Shown here in pieces: positions 1 to 11,142 of a stretch of DNA of 64,000 bases. Location of the stretch: contig MNCI01025574.1 in assembly GCA_015680685.1 (NCBI GenBank), forward strand, positions 376,679 to 440,678, read 5' to 3'. Both the position numbers and the translations under genes were made by a program. Under the pieces are notes generated by a model. That model ran no database searches. It worked only from the letters and a program-made list of their open reading frames with translations, and was not told the DNA's origin. The number at the start of each line of letters is the position of its first letter. The stretch's first letter is position 1. The DNA comes from Gnetum montanum. Its lineage: Eukaryota > Streptophyta > Gnetopsida > Gnetales > Gnetaceae.

Positions 1-892
1 TGTGGCTTCTAGATCGTTATGCCTTGATCGCAATTCATTTTCTTCCCACTTGGACTAGTGGTAGCTTTGTCATGTATGGTTTAGTCCAAAGGCATATGAT
101 TCTTGATGTTGTTGTAGCCTTATGCTACTCCTAACAATAATAAAGAAATCAATTATTTAAACTAATTAACAATGGAAAGTAAAGTCTAAACTAGCCTATG
201 AGCAATGAGTATCCATTCCCAACTTGCCATACCTATCCTAAGCCCACGTATCCACTACTAGGATTACCAAGTTCTATGCTACTGGGTGAAATAAGAAATA
301 ATGTTGTTGGGATTACCAAGCGAATACATGTTTACACTTGAAACTAGTCATGCTCATTCCTTCAATTCATTAATATGCATGAAAATGTAAATATTAACTA
401 AGTACATGAATAATAAATTGCATGAATAGTAAATTTAATCTAAGTCAAAGTACAAAAATGAATAAGAATCAATCTTGATCTTATTGTCAATCATTGAATG
501 TGTCTAGGTATATTGCCACTAAAATAAGATGCCATACAACTAACTCAGATCCACACTGCAGGCACTCAGTAATTGTTCTCTAAGATTATGAAATAAAACT
601 GTAAGATTTTGGCTACTCTATTGACCAAAGAATGCCATAAACATGGCTATGAGTGCATATTTATAAATTTTATTGCTAGGATTTGTTGACAGGGCCTCAT
701 CAACACAACGTTTACATTGATGGGTTTGTGGCAATGGGGCCTCGTTGATGGGGCCTAGTTAACATGGCCTAGTTATCTGGACCTTATTATTAGGGCCTTG
801 TGATTTGGGTCTTGTTATTGGGCCTAAGATATTGGAGCCAACCAAAGAGTCAACTTTTTTATTAGATATTCCAACCAACTAATGATTCATCA
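1..892 (-). repeat. Partial LTR related to the A/C family, cut by the window edge
   Basis: The sequence follows the LTR of element C in order. It has the 'cccacgtatccactact' block near 243, the 'gattaccaagcgaatacatg' block near 310, a minus-strand TATA box near 660, and then a cassette of cattgatg/gttgatggggcc repeats at 685-800. A possible CATCA end falls at 888-892. The first few hundred bases of the LTR lie outside the window or have diverged. It could be a solo LTR or the edge of a full element, since no target duplication can be tested. The order of blocks is clear but the copy is very diverged. Confidence 0.55.
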
Positions 893-954
893 ACATGTAA
901 TAAGTTAAACCATTCAAGGAATTTCAAGTAACTAGGATCAATAACAACACCTAA

Positions 955-1260
955 ACATAAGGTTAAGCTTGTTCCATTTTTAGGATCTCCTCCCACCAAC
1001 TCAATTGTGGGGGGAGATAACTATCTAACTTGAGAACTTGTGAGAACCAAATTTTTCACTTTTTCTTTTATAAATTTTTTATCATTTTCTATTTATGACA
1101 TTTTTCTATTTTTTCAAAATTTTCCAATTCTTGATATGTTTTCCATTTCTTGTTATTTTTCTTTACTTTATAATTTTCTAATTTTTAAGTCATTTGCATT
1201 ACATTTTGTGAATATTTCCTATGTTTTTTTTAATGGTGTTGTCAATCATGATGTAGAAGT
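955..1260 (+). repeat. Fragment of an Athila-like post-integrase spacer, plus orientation
   Basis: The segment has a ctcct-ccaactca-attgtgggggagat block followed by a T-rich run of ttttcac/ttttata/ttttcca words. The reverse complement of element C around 49440-49590 has the same order (ctccttc, ccaactcatttgtgggggagatg, then T-rich words), and A at 15480-15720 is similar. In A and C this spacer lies just after integrase on the minus strand, so this fragment is inverted relative to the LTR piece on its left. An open frame at 1040-1276 simply reads the T-rich words (Phe/Leu-rich) and is not a gene. Confidence 0.35.
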
Positions 1261-4200
1261 CAACATCTTGTATTAGGTTTTTATCCTATGTAATTAAGAA
1301 TATTGGGTAAATGATTGTATAAAGCATTGAGACCATATCATCTATCCCTCTAGCTTCTATAAATAAGAAGTCTTTATCATGAAAATAATAGAAAGGGCAT
1401 GGTATTAAGGGGACTTGTTGATTATTTACACTTCCTCTATGGGTCTTACTATATCATATATTCATGTCATTAGTCATGTTCTAATTTTAATGGAAGCATA
1501 TTCCTAAATAAGTGTTTTCTTTCCATGTTATTGAAAAGACTTGTTACCCATGCCTAAAGGTAGCCCTCTAGTAAGGAAAGTACAAATACTAATTAATTAA
1601 TTCTCATAAGAAAATTTATTTCTGGGGTACCACTAGAAAGACATGTTATCCATGTTTGAAGGTAGGCTACTTCCAATAATTGCAAAGATCTCTTGAACTA
1701 GTCTTATTATGTGACTAGAAAGACATGTTACCCATGTAAAAGGTACCCTTCTAACCAATGACCAAGTTTCTTGAAACTTTAATATTTAAGTAACTAATTA
1801 ATCAAAATTTCTTCCTTGTTTCTTCTATTAAGTGGTGATGTTTTCATATGGTTTGTTAAGTAGTGAATTTTTCATATGGTTTTGGTACTCCTATGGTGAT
1901 AAGTTTACGATGAAATAATGTGATGCCATTGGTAAAGGTATGGACTTAGTTTAAAACCTAAATGAATAAGTATGATGGTTATTTTAACCATAATTAACAT
2001 AAGAACCTATTTCAAACATGGTAAGGTGTCTCACATCCCAATCTCTACAATTCTTTTTCATATCATTATTCACCTCACTATTGCATATGGTTATGTACCT
2101 AATGATTTTGTATAGTATAGTACAAGATCCAAACCAAGGTGGTTGTATGTATTTTGAACAAAGGCATGATCCAAATTAACTTTTAAGATGCCCACAAACA
2201 TTTGTAAAAGTGGTTATGTAAGGGTATTATGGTAGGAGCCTACTTTGAAGAGGGCCTACTTACATAACTTTTTTTAATCATGACTTTGAACTAACCTCAC
2301 ATCTTCAAGGATATCATGGGCATCTTCTCTAAATTTATGCATGATTTTGGATCCACTTCTTATCAATTTTGATCAACTTATAATGTTTCTATATTAAAAC
2401 TTTCTCCAAGTTTAATATTTCTTTGTCATTTGAAACCTCATGATTTTAAACATTTTCATGCATTTTTAATATCTTATAAACTAGATCTTTGATTTCAATT
2501 ATTTGAAACCTTGTGCACACCTCTAGTTGAGCTCATTTTTCATGGCAGCTACAAATGCAATTTGATTTTTGAGATTATGTAATGCCTCAATTTCAAACAT
2601 TATGATAACTAATAGTAAAAGTAATTAAAATGATGCAATAACTTAATGAATTTAATTACCCTAGATCCTTAGGAATGTTATTTTCCAATCAAACTAAGCT
2701 TAAATACTAAATTTTTCAAATTTTGAGCTAACCAATAATTCAAAAAGGGTTTAATTAGTAATAAAATTTTTCCAAAACTAACATTGATTCTTTTATGATT
2801 TTAGATGATGCTTAAATATATGCTTAAGATTGAAAGTCTTTCACAAGATAAGGAAAAGAGGCTATGAAGAGAAAAAGAAGAACATGGCCATGGAAAAATA
2901 GTAGAAAAATAAATTAAAGCTCAAATATCATATGTTTTTTATCTAGAAATCTATGGATCAATGCAAAGACATTTTACTTTATCATTAAAATATTCTACAT
3001 AAAAGGAGAATCAGAAACATAATAATCAAGGTTGAAAAGACTATCACCACTAGTGATAACATAAATATTCAAATTTTTGTAATTTTGTAAACCTTGATAT
3101 TTGTCTAGTCTTTTTATTAAATTGTAATACATCTACTTGATTAAATTTTATAATGTAGCACTCATACTTATCATGTCAATCATTCTAGTGTTCGTCACCC
3201 CACAATTTTTGTAATGAACTTCATCCATCTTATACAACTTTATGATAAGTATGTTTGAGTTGTGGTGGTATGATAAAGCATGAAAATTGCACTAGTTGAT
3301 TAGGATATTACATCTACAATATCATAGTTGCTATATCGCATATGGTATGTCTCATCTACAAGATTATAGGCTAGGATGCTATGTCACAAATACTATGTTC
3401 CAATTATAGTAACTACCTATAAATATGAGTCACCTCTCGTATTTATGACATCTTTGGTTATTCTAGTATCCAGACTCTTGCAGTTTTTTTTATAGAACTT
3501 AGCCAAATTTCCCTCCAAGTGCCTGCAACATGAATTAAGTTGATTGTATGAATTTTTACTTAAGTACATGATGTACCTTAACACTTCTACATGACAATAA
3601 TAGAATCAAGATTAATTCCTTCTATTGTAGCACTTGGACTAGCACTTAGATTATTTTCAGCATTTTACTTTTCAACACTTAGCAATTTAACATTTTATTT
3701 CTTACCAATGTTAGCATAACCACTTTGAGCATAATATATTAACATTTGGTAATCCCTATAGTGGATACTTGGTGGACCTATTAATAGACACTTGTTAATC
3801 AAGTTGTCTTAAGATAGGTTCAAGATGGATATGAAAAGTAGAAGTAGATGTTCTACACTTAAGATAACTTAGATTAATCTTAATTACATAGTTAGTTAGA
3901 AATTAATTTTTTAATTACTTTATCATTTTAATAGTTTAATGATAAAAATAAAAATATCTCATGTCTCATTCACACTTAACCATACCAATTAAGCTAATAC
4001 AATTAATGATTGGGAAGATAATGACTAACAGCATAACACTAAATTATCTAGGATCCTATTAGCCCAAAGTTCCATAAATTTTTATTGAATCAAGTGTACA
4101 TGCTTGTGATTTATATGGTGAAGTATAAGGGACACTCGCTGCTCATCAACAATAAGCCCATTAATAAAAACTACATTACCAAGACATGATCCATTGATCA

Positions 4201-4283
4201 ATTCATTCACTTGAATACATTTATGCTTGAAGGCATTAGGTTGAAAGCACAATATGAGCATCCTTTTAAAACTTTAGATCTTC
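1261..4283. other. AT-rich stretch with no recognisable gene
   Basis: I found no long frame and no domain motif. The only local structure is a degenerate motif of about 30 bp, (ga)aagacatgttacccatg...aaggta, at 1533-1563, 1634-1664 and 1717-1745, with a weaker relative near 1390. This may be old LTR or transposon DNA beyond recognition. Confidence 0.4.
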
Positions 4284-4815
4284 CTAGCCTAGAGGTATGT
4301 GTAACGTAGTAAAGAACCAACCTATCTAGAATTTAGAAAGAAGAAAGGAAAAACAAAGTAAAACTACATATACCTTTGTACCAATAAAAAAATTACAAAG
4401 TAACATTACATGTACCCTTATAACAATAACAATATCATAATAGTATGAATACTATTTTTAAACTTCACATTTTTCTAGCCTAAAGATACGTTCTATGTAA
4501 TATAGACTCAACCTATCAAGAATTTAGAAAAAAAATAAAAACAAAGTAATACTACATACATCATTATACCAATAAAAACATCACAAAGTAATACTACATA
4601 CACCCCTATAATAATAACAACATCATAATAGAATGAACACCATCTTTAAACTTCACATATTTATAGACTAGACGTATGTTGTACGTAGTATAAACCAAAC
4701 CTATCTATAATTTAGGAAGAAAAAAAAACAAAGTAACACTATATGAATCCTTATACCAATAAAAACATCACAAAGTAACACTACATACACCCTTGTAACA
4801 ATAATACCATCATAA
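4284..4815. repeat. Tandem repeat of about 190 bp, nearly three units
   Basis: Units begin at about 4284, 4475 and 4663 with variants of ctagcctagaggtatgt, giving spacings of 191 and 188. Each unit then runs in the same order: aacctatctagaatttagaaag, aaaaacaaagtaacactacata, ataccaataaaaa, acaaagtaacactacatacaccc, aataacaacatcata. Within each unit the word 'acaaagtaacactacata' occurs twice. The copies have diverged by substitutions and small indels. There is no gene inside. Confidence 0.8.
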
Positions 4816-5780
4816 CCCCAAAAAAATTGATAAATTGAACAAAAAACCTATGGAAAATAACTACAACTATGATATATACCCCTTAGAATAATAGAAATAT
4901 AATACCCACAACCTCTAAACAAACTACTACAAATAAAATTAAAAGTATTCTATCGACCTATGTCTACTCAACCTTCATTTAAAACTTTATATTCTACAAT
5001 AATTTTCTCTTCCCACATAGTAAATTTACAAATCTACAATAAAGAAGAATAACCACTAAAACAACTGTAAAAAGAAGCTAGCTAGAAGAAATGAAAATGT
5101 CTACAACAAACCACTATATCTAGCAACTACCAAATGAAAGGCTAAGATAGCATGAACAAAAAGTTTGTAAAAAATAACAAAAGCAACTGTAGAGAAGAAG
5201 CAAATAAGTAGACAAGAAGGATAGAAAAACTAAAGAGAAATAGAAAAGAAAAGAGGATTCATGTGAGGGTTGCAATATCATTAAATTAGATTATATACAT
5301 ATTATATATAAAGTGTTTAAGAGCGTATAACCTAAAAAAGTCAATAGAGGTTTGACTTATGATCTATTTCCTTCCCTCTAAAGCATTTGTTAGACAAAGG
5401 ATGTTTGACAAGACCATACTACCAACATTGCAAAAAATACCATCTACTCATCCACATTCTCCATTTCGATCTCCTATTGTTGGCCAAAAATTTTTAAATG
5501 TTGAAAGTACAAACAAGCCGTTAGTACTAGGCTTTGAACAAACACCTTCAAGAACAAACATGTATGAGGATACAAACTAGTTCATGGGTCATGCTCTTAT
5601 TGAGTATATTTTATTAATGGATTTATTATTCAATTGAGGTATTTCTATGTTTAATTTAGTAATTCTATGGGGTTGTATTTGTACAATTTTTGTATGTTGT
5701 TTTATTATATGGCGAGGGAGGCGGGTAGAGTAAGGTGTTTATTATTATACGAGTTATTTGTTCAATTTGGAAAAAAAAAT
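4816..5780. other. AT-rich stretch without a supported gene
   Basis: An open frame of 73 codons at 5359-5580 (+) has no recognisable motif, no neighbouring exon and no homologue elsewhere in the window, so I do not call it a gene. The rest is A-rich, low-complexity sequence. Confidence 0.4.
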
Positions 5781-5795
5781 NNNNNNNNNNNNNNN
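5781..5795. other. Assembly gap (15 N)
   Basis: A run of 15 N sits directly after a poly-A stretch, and a TTA/TTG-rich microsatellite (5845-5878) follows. The gap is probably a homopolymer or microsatellite that could not be assembled. Confidence 0.99.
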
Positions 5796-6129
5796 TTTCT
5801 AAGTATTATGTTGTTGTTGTTATAATGGTATATGTAGTGTTAGTTTTATTATTATTATTACTATTATTATTATTATAGATAGGTTTGTAAAGTGGTTACG
5901 TAAGGGGTGCATGCATTATATGTTTAGGAATATATATACAATATTCATGCTATTCCTAAGAAAAATCACCTATACTAAATAAAAGATATTTATATAAATA
6001 AAACACTATACAATACTTAAGTCAAATGCCAACACCATGTTTACACTTCTGACATTTAAAAATTTTCAATCAAGAGCAAGAGTTAAAAATGGAAGATGGG
6101 AAGGAGTAGTTGGTGTTGTTTGTAGTGGT

Positions 6130-6900
6130 TGCAATAGTATAGATTGGTTTGTAGAGTAGTTACTTAGGGCATGCATACATTGTATGTTTAGAGGTATATA
6201 TACTATTACAAAAGTTTCTAGTATTGTTGTACTTGAATTTTGTAGGTTTCCTAGAGAGGGTCTTATTTCTGATGATTTTTTTGAGGGAAAGATTAGGACT
6301 ACATAAGACATGCTTCTAGGGTAGCAACATAGTAACTACATGTGAAGTATAAAATAGTGGTGGTATTGGGTTCTATGAGTATAAACGTTTGTGTTATTTC
6401 TTGTCAAGGGGTGTTGGATGGTAGGGTTAATGCTAGTTTATTTTTTCATCATTATTATAGATAGGTTTGTAAATTAGTTATTTAGGGGTGGCATACATTG
6501 TATGTTTAGGGGTATATATATGGGTATTATAAAGGGTATATATTGTAGTGTTAGTTTTTTTTTTTGACAAGTTACTTGTTCAATTTAGAAAATTGTTTAG
6601 GAGATGTGATTTTATAAGAATGCATGTAATATTAGTTTGTATTTTTTCTTATAGATAGATTTGTAGATTAGTTACTTAGGGGGTACATACATTGTATGTT
6701 TAGGGGTATATATAGTTTTATAAAATTTTATAGTATGATTGTACTTGACTTTTAGAGATTTACTAGATTAAGATATTATTTGTAATGGCTTTTTTTGAAG
6801 AAAAGATTCTACGTGGGGCATGCTTCTACATTAGCAACATAGTAGCTACATAGGAAGTGTAAAGGATTGATGGCACTCGGTTCTATGAGTATAAAATTTT
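6130..6900. repeat. Imperfect tandem duplication, period about 510 bp
   Basis: A block near 6140-6420 recurs near 6655-6930 in the same order. It runs taggtttgtagagtagttacttaggg, catacattgtatgtttaggggtatatata, ttgtacttgaattt, tttttttgaagaaaagatt, ggcatgcttctacattagcaac, then ggttctatgagtataaa. Extra partial copies of the 'tgtatgtttaggggtatatata' part lie at about 5880-5940 and 6460-6520. A further tail (aaggcatgcacctagactagcaacatag) appears near 7820. No coding potential was seen. Confidence 0.65.
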
Positions 6901-6930
6901 GCATTATTATTTATTAGGAAAAGTAACTAG

Positions 6931-7899
6931 TGATGGTAGGGGATAGGATTATTTTAGTACTACTTAATTAAAAATTGTATGAGGATGGTTTTGCATATGT
7001 TGTAATGCTAGAAGTTTGGATGTAGAAGTTTTTTGGTTGATTATTATATGTATATTTTCTTTAGAATGACACCACTACTATATAGTGTTTTATACATGGA
7101 AATGTTTGTTGATTAGTATAGCTTATTCTTCTTAGCAATAACATGAGTATTGTATAGTATTTTATATATGCAAAAGAAAATAAGGTGTTGTCATTACACT
7201 TACATAGAAGCCTCTCTTCTTTTCTAATTATCTTTCTTTTCTTCATCCTTCTTATTTACTCATCTACCTCTTCTTTGAGGTTGCTTTCATTATTTTTTTT
7301 ACATAATTTTTATTTATGTTATCTAAGTGTTTCATCTAGCAATTACTAGATATAGTGATTTGTTATAGATATTTTTATTTTCTATAATTATTTTTGTCTC
7401 TATGCATTTCTGTTAAAATCTTTTAGTGGTTAGTATTATGTTTTTTAATTTAATTTGTCTCTATAGTTCTTTAAAAATTCATTGACAGGTATTATTGTGT
7501 TTTCTACGTAATTTGTTTAACATTCGAATGTGTTTGATTGGTATGTTTTGTAAAAAATTGTTTTGAGTTCCTGATGTGTTGGTTATAAAACTATTTATTA
7601 AAAGCATGTATAACTAGAGGAATATGTTATTAAAAATAATTTTTGAATGCTTAATTTATTTAGAAAAATTATTGAAATTTAGTAAACTAAGTTGTAGAAA
7701 TTTGGAAATATTAATTTTAGTAAAATATTGAATTTATTGGAAAATGGTTAAATGAATTGAATAATGTGAGTTGCTAAAACATTTTATAATACTTTTGGAT
7801 GAAAAGTTTAGATTTTCCTAAGGCATGCACCTAGACTAGCAACATAGAAAGTACATAGGAGGTGCCAATACAAAGTCCATAGCAGGTTGTGATGAGTAA
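6931..7899. other. AT-rich stretch without a supported gene
   Basis: Low-complexity AT-rich DNA. The only structure is the isolated tail of the 510-bp repeat near 7800-7860. A short minus-strand frame at 7061-7246 has no recognisable features. Confidence 0.4.
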
Positions 7900-8069
7900 A
7901 GAGTAGGCTCAGATCCAGCGAAAAGCAAACTATGATGAGCAAACAGCAAGGTCAAATCTCATGAAGTAGATCTAACAAAGAGCAAGGTTAAATCAAGTGG
8001 AGTAGATGCATCAAATAAAAACAAAATTCAAAGAGGCAAAGAGCACAAACTACTTGAGGGTTAGATTTG

Positions 8070-9115
8070 GTGGAGAGTAGATGAAGATCAAGAACTTAAA
8101 GGAGGGTGAATAAGTTCATTCCACACAATGCCCAACTTTTGCACAAATTATTTTACATGGTTCCTCAACTTGGACACTTCCACACTAGTAGGATAGAATC
8201 CTTACATACCTCCAAATGTTTTTCCTCAAAATTTGATTTCAAAGACACCACAAACTTTGCAGGGCTTCTTTTACAACAAATCTCAGGTCTTAAGAAGCTA
8301 TCTAGCTCCAAAATGTATTTTCCCTTAAGAAACACATCCTATCCCTCAAGGAAATTAGGCCCTTAGGTCTCCACTAGCTCTCAAGCTTCATAAGGGATGT
8401 TTTGTCTCAAGAAACATATCCAACCCCTAAAGGTCCCAACAAACTTTCAAGCCTTACAAAGAATGTATTCCCTTAAGAAGAATATTGAACTCCTTAAGGC
8501 TTACAAAATATGAGAATCAATGAAGAATTAAACTAACACTTCATTTATTTTATTTTATTTTATTTTTTCTTTCAGGCTTAATACAAATGAGTACAAAAGA
8601 TAGAAAAATTAAGGATTTTTAATTTACAAGAATTTGTACAATGCTTGATCTATTACTTATAAAAGACTTAGTTTTTTCTCTTGAGTATGTCCTCTCTTTA
8701 TAGGTTTATTTTCCTCAATTTACTTGTTGAAATCCCTACAACAACTAGAAATGACTAAGTGAGACATCTTACTCATAGAGTGAGATGTCTTGTTAATATT
8801 GTTCATTTACAAGGAAGATTTCTTTTATGAGCTCAAGACATCCTAGAGGAGATATCTTATCTTGGAACGAGATGTCTCATCTCAATGTGAGACATTTTCT
8901 ATTTTGAGGATGAGAAGTCTTACTTGAGACTAGGGCTCTCAGCAAAGATATCTTTTGTCAATATGAGATGTCTTGATAGTTTGCAAGACATCTTCTCTTG
9001 AAGTTGGGACGTCTCATGTCCTTATGGCCTTCTCCAATTCTTTTCATCTTTTCTCAAAAAACTAGCATTCCAATTGTTGATTATTGCTCACTTCATGGTC
9101 TCCTTAATATGTCAA
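8070..9115 (-). repeat. LTR-like element F1, minus orientation
   Basis: Read on the minus strand, it ends like F2 on the plus strand. Both have the order gtgtgga...cccaagtt-ggggaac, then atgtaaaat, gaactta, cctcc(tt)aagttct, gatc. Both also have a cluster of AGATGTCT/AGACATCT palindromes upstream of a TATA-like box and a gaccatga start region. The palindrome cluster (8755-9015) and the TATA box (8696-8702) define the U3. No pol remnant was found beside it, so I read it as a solo LTR. The ends are set only to within tens of bases, and I could not identify a target duplication. Confidence 0.6.
8755..9015 (-). promoter_or_regulatory. U3 palindrome cluster of LTR F1
   Basis: About a dozen copies of agatgtct, agacatct and close variants lie in 260 bp, including gagatgtctc and one gggacgtctc at 9007. 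All are one or two steps from the palindrome AGACGTCT, which contains the GACGTC core. The cluster sits just upstream, in minus-strand reading, of a TATA box (CTTTATA on plus at 8696-8702). I infer a transposon enhancer array; binding by plant bZIP factors is possible but untested. Confidence 0.5.
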
Positions 9116-9687
9116 ATTTAGCTTTCTTAGGCTTGTAAGAGTATCATAAAACACAAAGATAAGTTTTCCATTTTTAAGTAGAGATTAGGAATCAAATATA
9201 GTGAAGAGCAAATTGTGATGAGTAATGACTAGGGTAAATCCTGCAAATCAAATCTAACAAATAGCAGGGTTAAATTGGTCTAAGAAGATTTGAGAGATAG
9301 CAAGGTCAAGTGAAGTAAATCCAATGAAGAAAAATAAAATTTGAAGAGAAAAAAAAGGAAAATACTTGAAAGAGAAAAATATAATAAGTAAAAGGTAGTA
9401 TTAGATCCAACAAAGAGCAAACTATGATGAGGAAAGACCAAGGTTAAATCCTGGAACATATCTAGCAAATAGGAGGATTAGATTGAGTGGAGCAAATCTA
9501 GTGAAGATTTTTTGGTATAAAGATGCAAAGAAAGTTGTGATGAGTAGAGAGAAAAATTGACTACAATAAAGTTTTTGGAAAGAGATTGTAGAGCCACCTA
9601 TGATGAGCAGAGAATAAGATCAAATTGAGTTGAGGCGATTTGATAGATTGTTTGATAAAAGTATACAAAGAAAGCGAGGTTTACAAA

Positions 9688-10120
9688 AACTAGTATTTAG
9701 ATGGGGATGATACCATATAAATTAGGAGTTGTAGGGATTATAAAAAGGTACTATGTAAAAAATATTGTTTAGGGAGGGAGGGGAGGGGGAAAAGGTTGCA
9801 GGGTTTAGGAAAAGGTAGTATATAGTTTGTAGAGGGTGAGTTGGTGTATGGCTAACAAAAAAGTAGTATTTAGATAGAAGGTAATAGCATATAGATTACG
9901 TAGGGAAAAAGGTGGGATGTAGCTAATAAAAAAGTAGTATTTAGATTGGAGGAAATAGTGTATAGATTATGTGGGGCAAGGGGTTTAGTGTGCACTAAAG
10001 AAAAAGTATTTTGAGGGGGAGGGGGAGAGGAAGGGGGCAAAGGATGGAGAGGAGGGGAAATGGGAGTGATTAGAAAAAAGTAGTGTTTAGTTGGTGGCGG
10101 TGGGAGGGAATGTATAGGAT
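9688..10120. repeat. G-rich minisatellite with G-quadruplex motif
   Basis: The unit aaaaaagtagtatttagat-gg...atatagatta occurs near 9688, 9856, 9928 and 10074; the copies at 9856 and 9928 are 72 bp apart. Between them are G-rich tracts. The tract at 9772-9789, GGGAGGGAGGGGAGGGGG, satisfies the four-run quadruplex pattern on the plus strand. A second G-rich tract lies at 10014-10057. Confidence 0.65.
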
Positions 10121-10764
10121 GCCTTACATTTCTTTTCCTTATCTTTTAAATATTCTAAAGAGGAAGACTTTTTGACAAGGGTCTCTTAAATTTCTTGCAT
10201 AACAACCATATCTTTTGAAGACTATATATTGTGACTTAGTTTTATATAATTATTTATAAGGCCTAAGTCACTTTTACTGATGTTCAAAAAACGAAAAATA
10301 TTAGCTACTACTCTGAATGGTTTGGACATGAACATATGTTATATGTGTATATCCTTGAATGTTGAATGGTAAAAATGATTTTTGAATATATCAAATAGTT
10401 TTAGCTCTATGGTTATATTGATGCTTTATATATAGTGAATGGTATATATATCAGAGATAGGATAACTGATACTCATTACTCAACCTTTGGTAGTTACTGT
10501 CTATCATATAAATTAAAAAGGCTTTATTTATTATCTCTATGAATTTAATGGCTATTCATATTTTCATCAATGCTAAATGATGCATTTCTTTTTAATAGAT
10601 ATTCATATTTGTATCATCCTTAGCATAACAAGTTTTATATTATGTGACATACTAACTCATTTTCTTAAATTTTGGACATCACCAAAAAGGAGAAGATTTT
10701 TGACCTTTTGGTATATCAAAACCTTAAAGAAAATGGAGAATGTAGATTATGTGTATGATGATAG
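10121..10764. other. AT-rich stretch without a supported gene
   Basis: A 67-codon frame at 10577-10780 (+) has a hydrophobic start but no recognisable motif. It runs into the start of LTR F2. I see nothing else. Confidence 0.4.
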
Positions 10765-11142
10765 TGTTGCAAGACCATGAATAAGAACTTCACATGGAGA
10801 GCCAAGAACAAGATCTATGTTGAGATGTCAAAATAAATACCAAATGGACAAGATGAGAGCATCAATGAAAGTGGATTCTACAAGCCAAATGGAGATGTTC
10901 TATAGACTACCAAGATGTCAAATTGACAAGGGAATGCCTTAGACTCCAAAGTGCAAAAGTGGAGTAGATGTCTACAGAAAATAGTAGACATCTATCTTGG
11001 AAGATAGACATCCACAAGTAGATGTCTACACTTAAAGATAGATGTCTCTCCTACGTTAAAGTCACTCTTACATAGACATATAAACTTTAAATTAGATGTC
11101 TATAATAGTCATTTGATAGCTATTATATGAATTCTAAGGAGC
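10765..11142 (+). repeat. LTR F2, left part (U3), plus orientation
   Basis: A possible LTR start TGTTG at 10765 pairs with CAACA at 23546-23550. The U3 carries a palindrome cluster at 10870-11060 made of agatgtct and agacatct words, including gtagatgtctac and gtagacatcta. The LTR is cut at 11142 by element A and resumes at 22920. Flanks outside TGTTG...CAACA do not give a convincing target duplication, so the outer ends are tentative. Confidence 0.5.
11138..11142. repeat. Target site duplication of element A, left
   Basis: GGAGC directly precedes the LTR start TGATGAG and matches GGAGC at 22915-22919 after the right LTR end TCATCA. Confidence 0.9.

Larger units (their letters stand above)
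7900..9660. repeat. Tandem repeat of about 213 bp interrupted by LTR F1
   Basis: Units contain gatccaacaaagagcaaactatgatgag, caaggttaaatcc, and atctaacaaatagcagggtta. Clear copies start near 7910, 9193 and 9406, with a weaker one near 9526. The spacing of 9193 to 9406 is 213. The first copy is separated from the others by LTR F1, so F1 appears to have inserted into an existing array. Confidence 0.6.

Noticed and set aside
1040-1276. 78-codon Phe-rich plus frame
   Set aside because: Same T-rich spacer words; no start context or homologue.
4284-4815. CRISPR-like or telomeric array
   Set aside because: Units are 190 bp, directly adjacent and degenerate, and the genome is plant. This is a tandem repeat.
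5359-5580. 73-codon frame with a normal-looking composition
   Set aside because: No motif, no homologue in the window and no exon-like neighbour. Length is within chance for this sequence.
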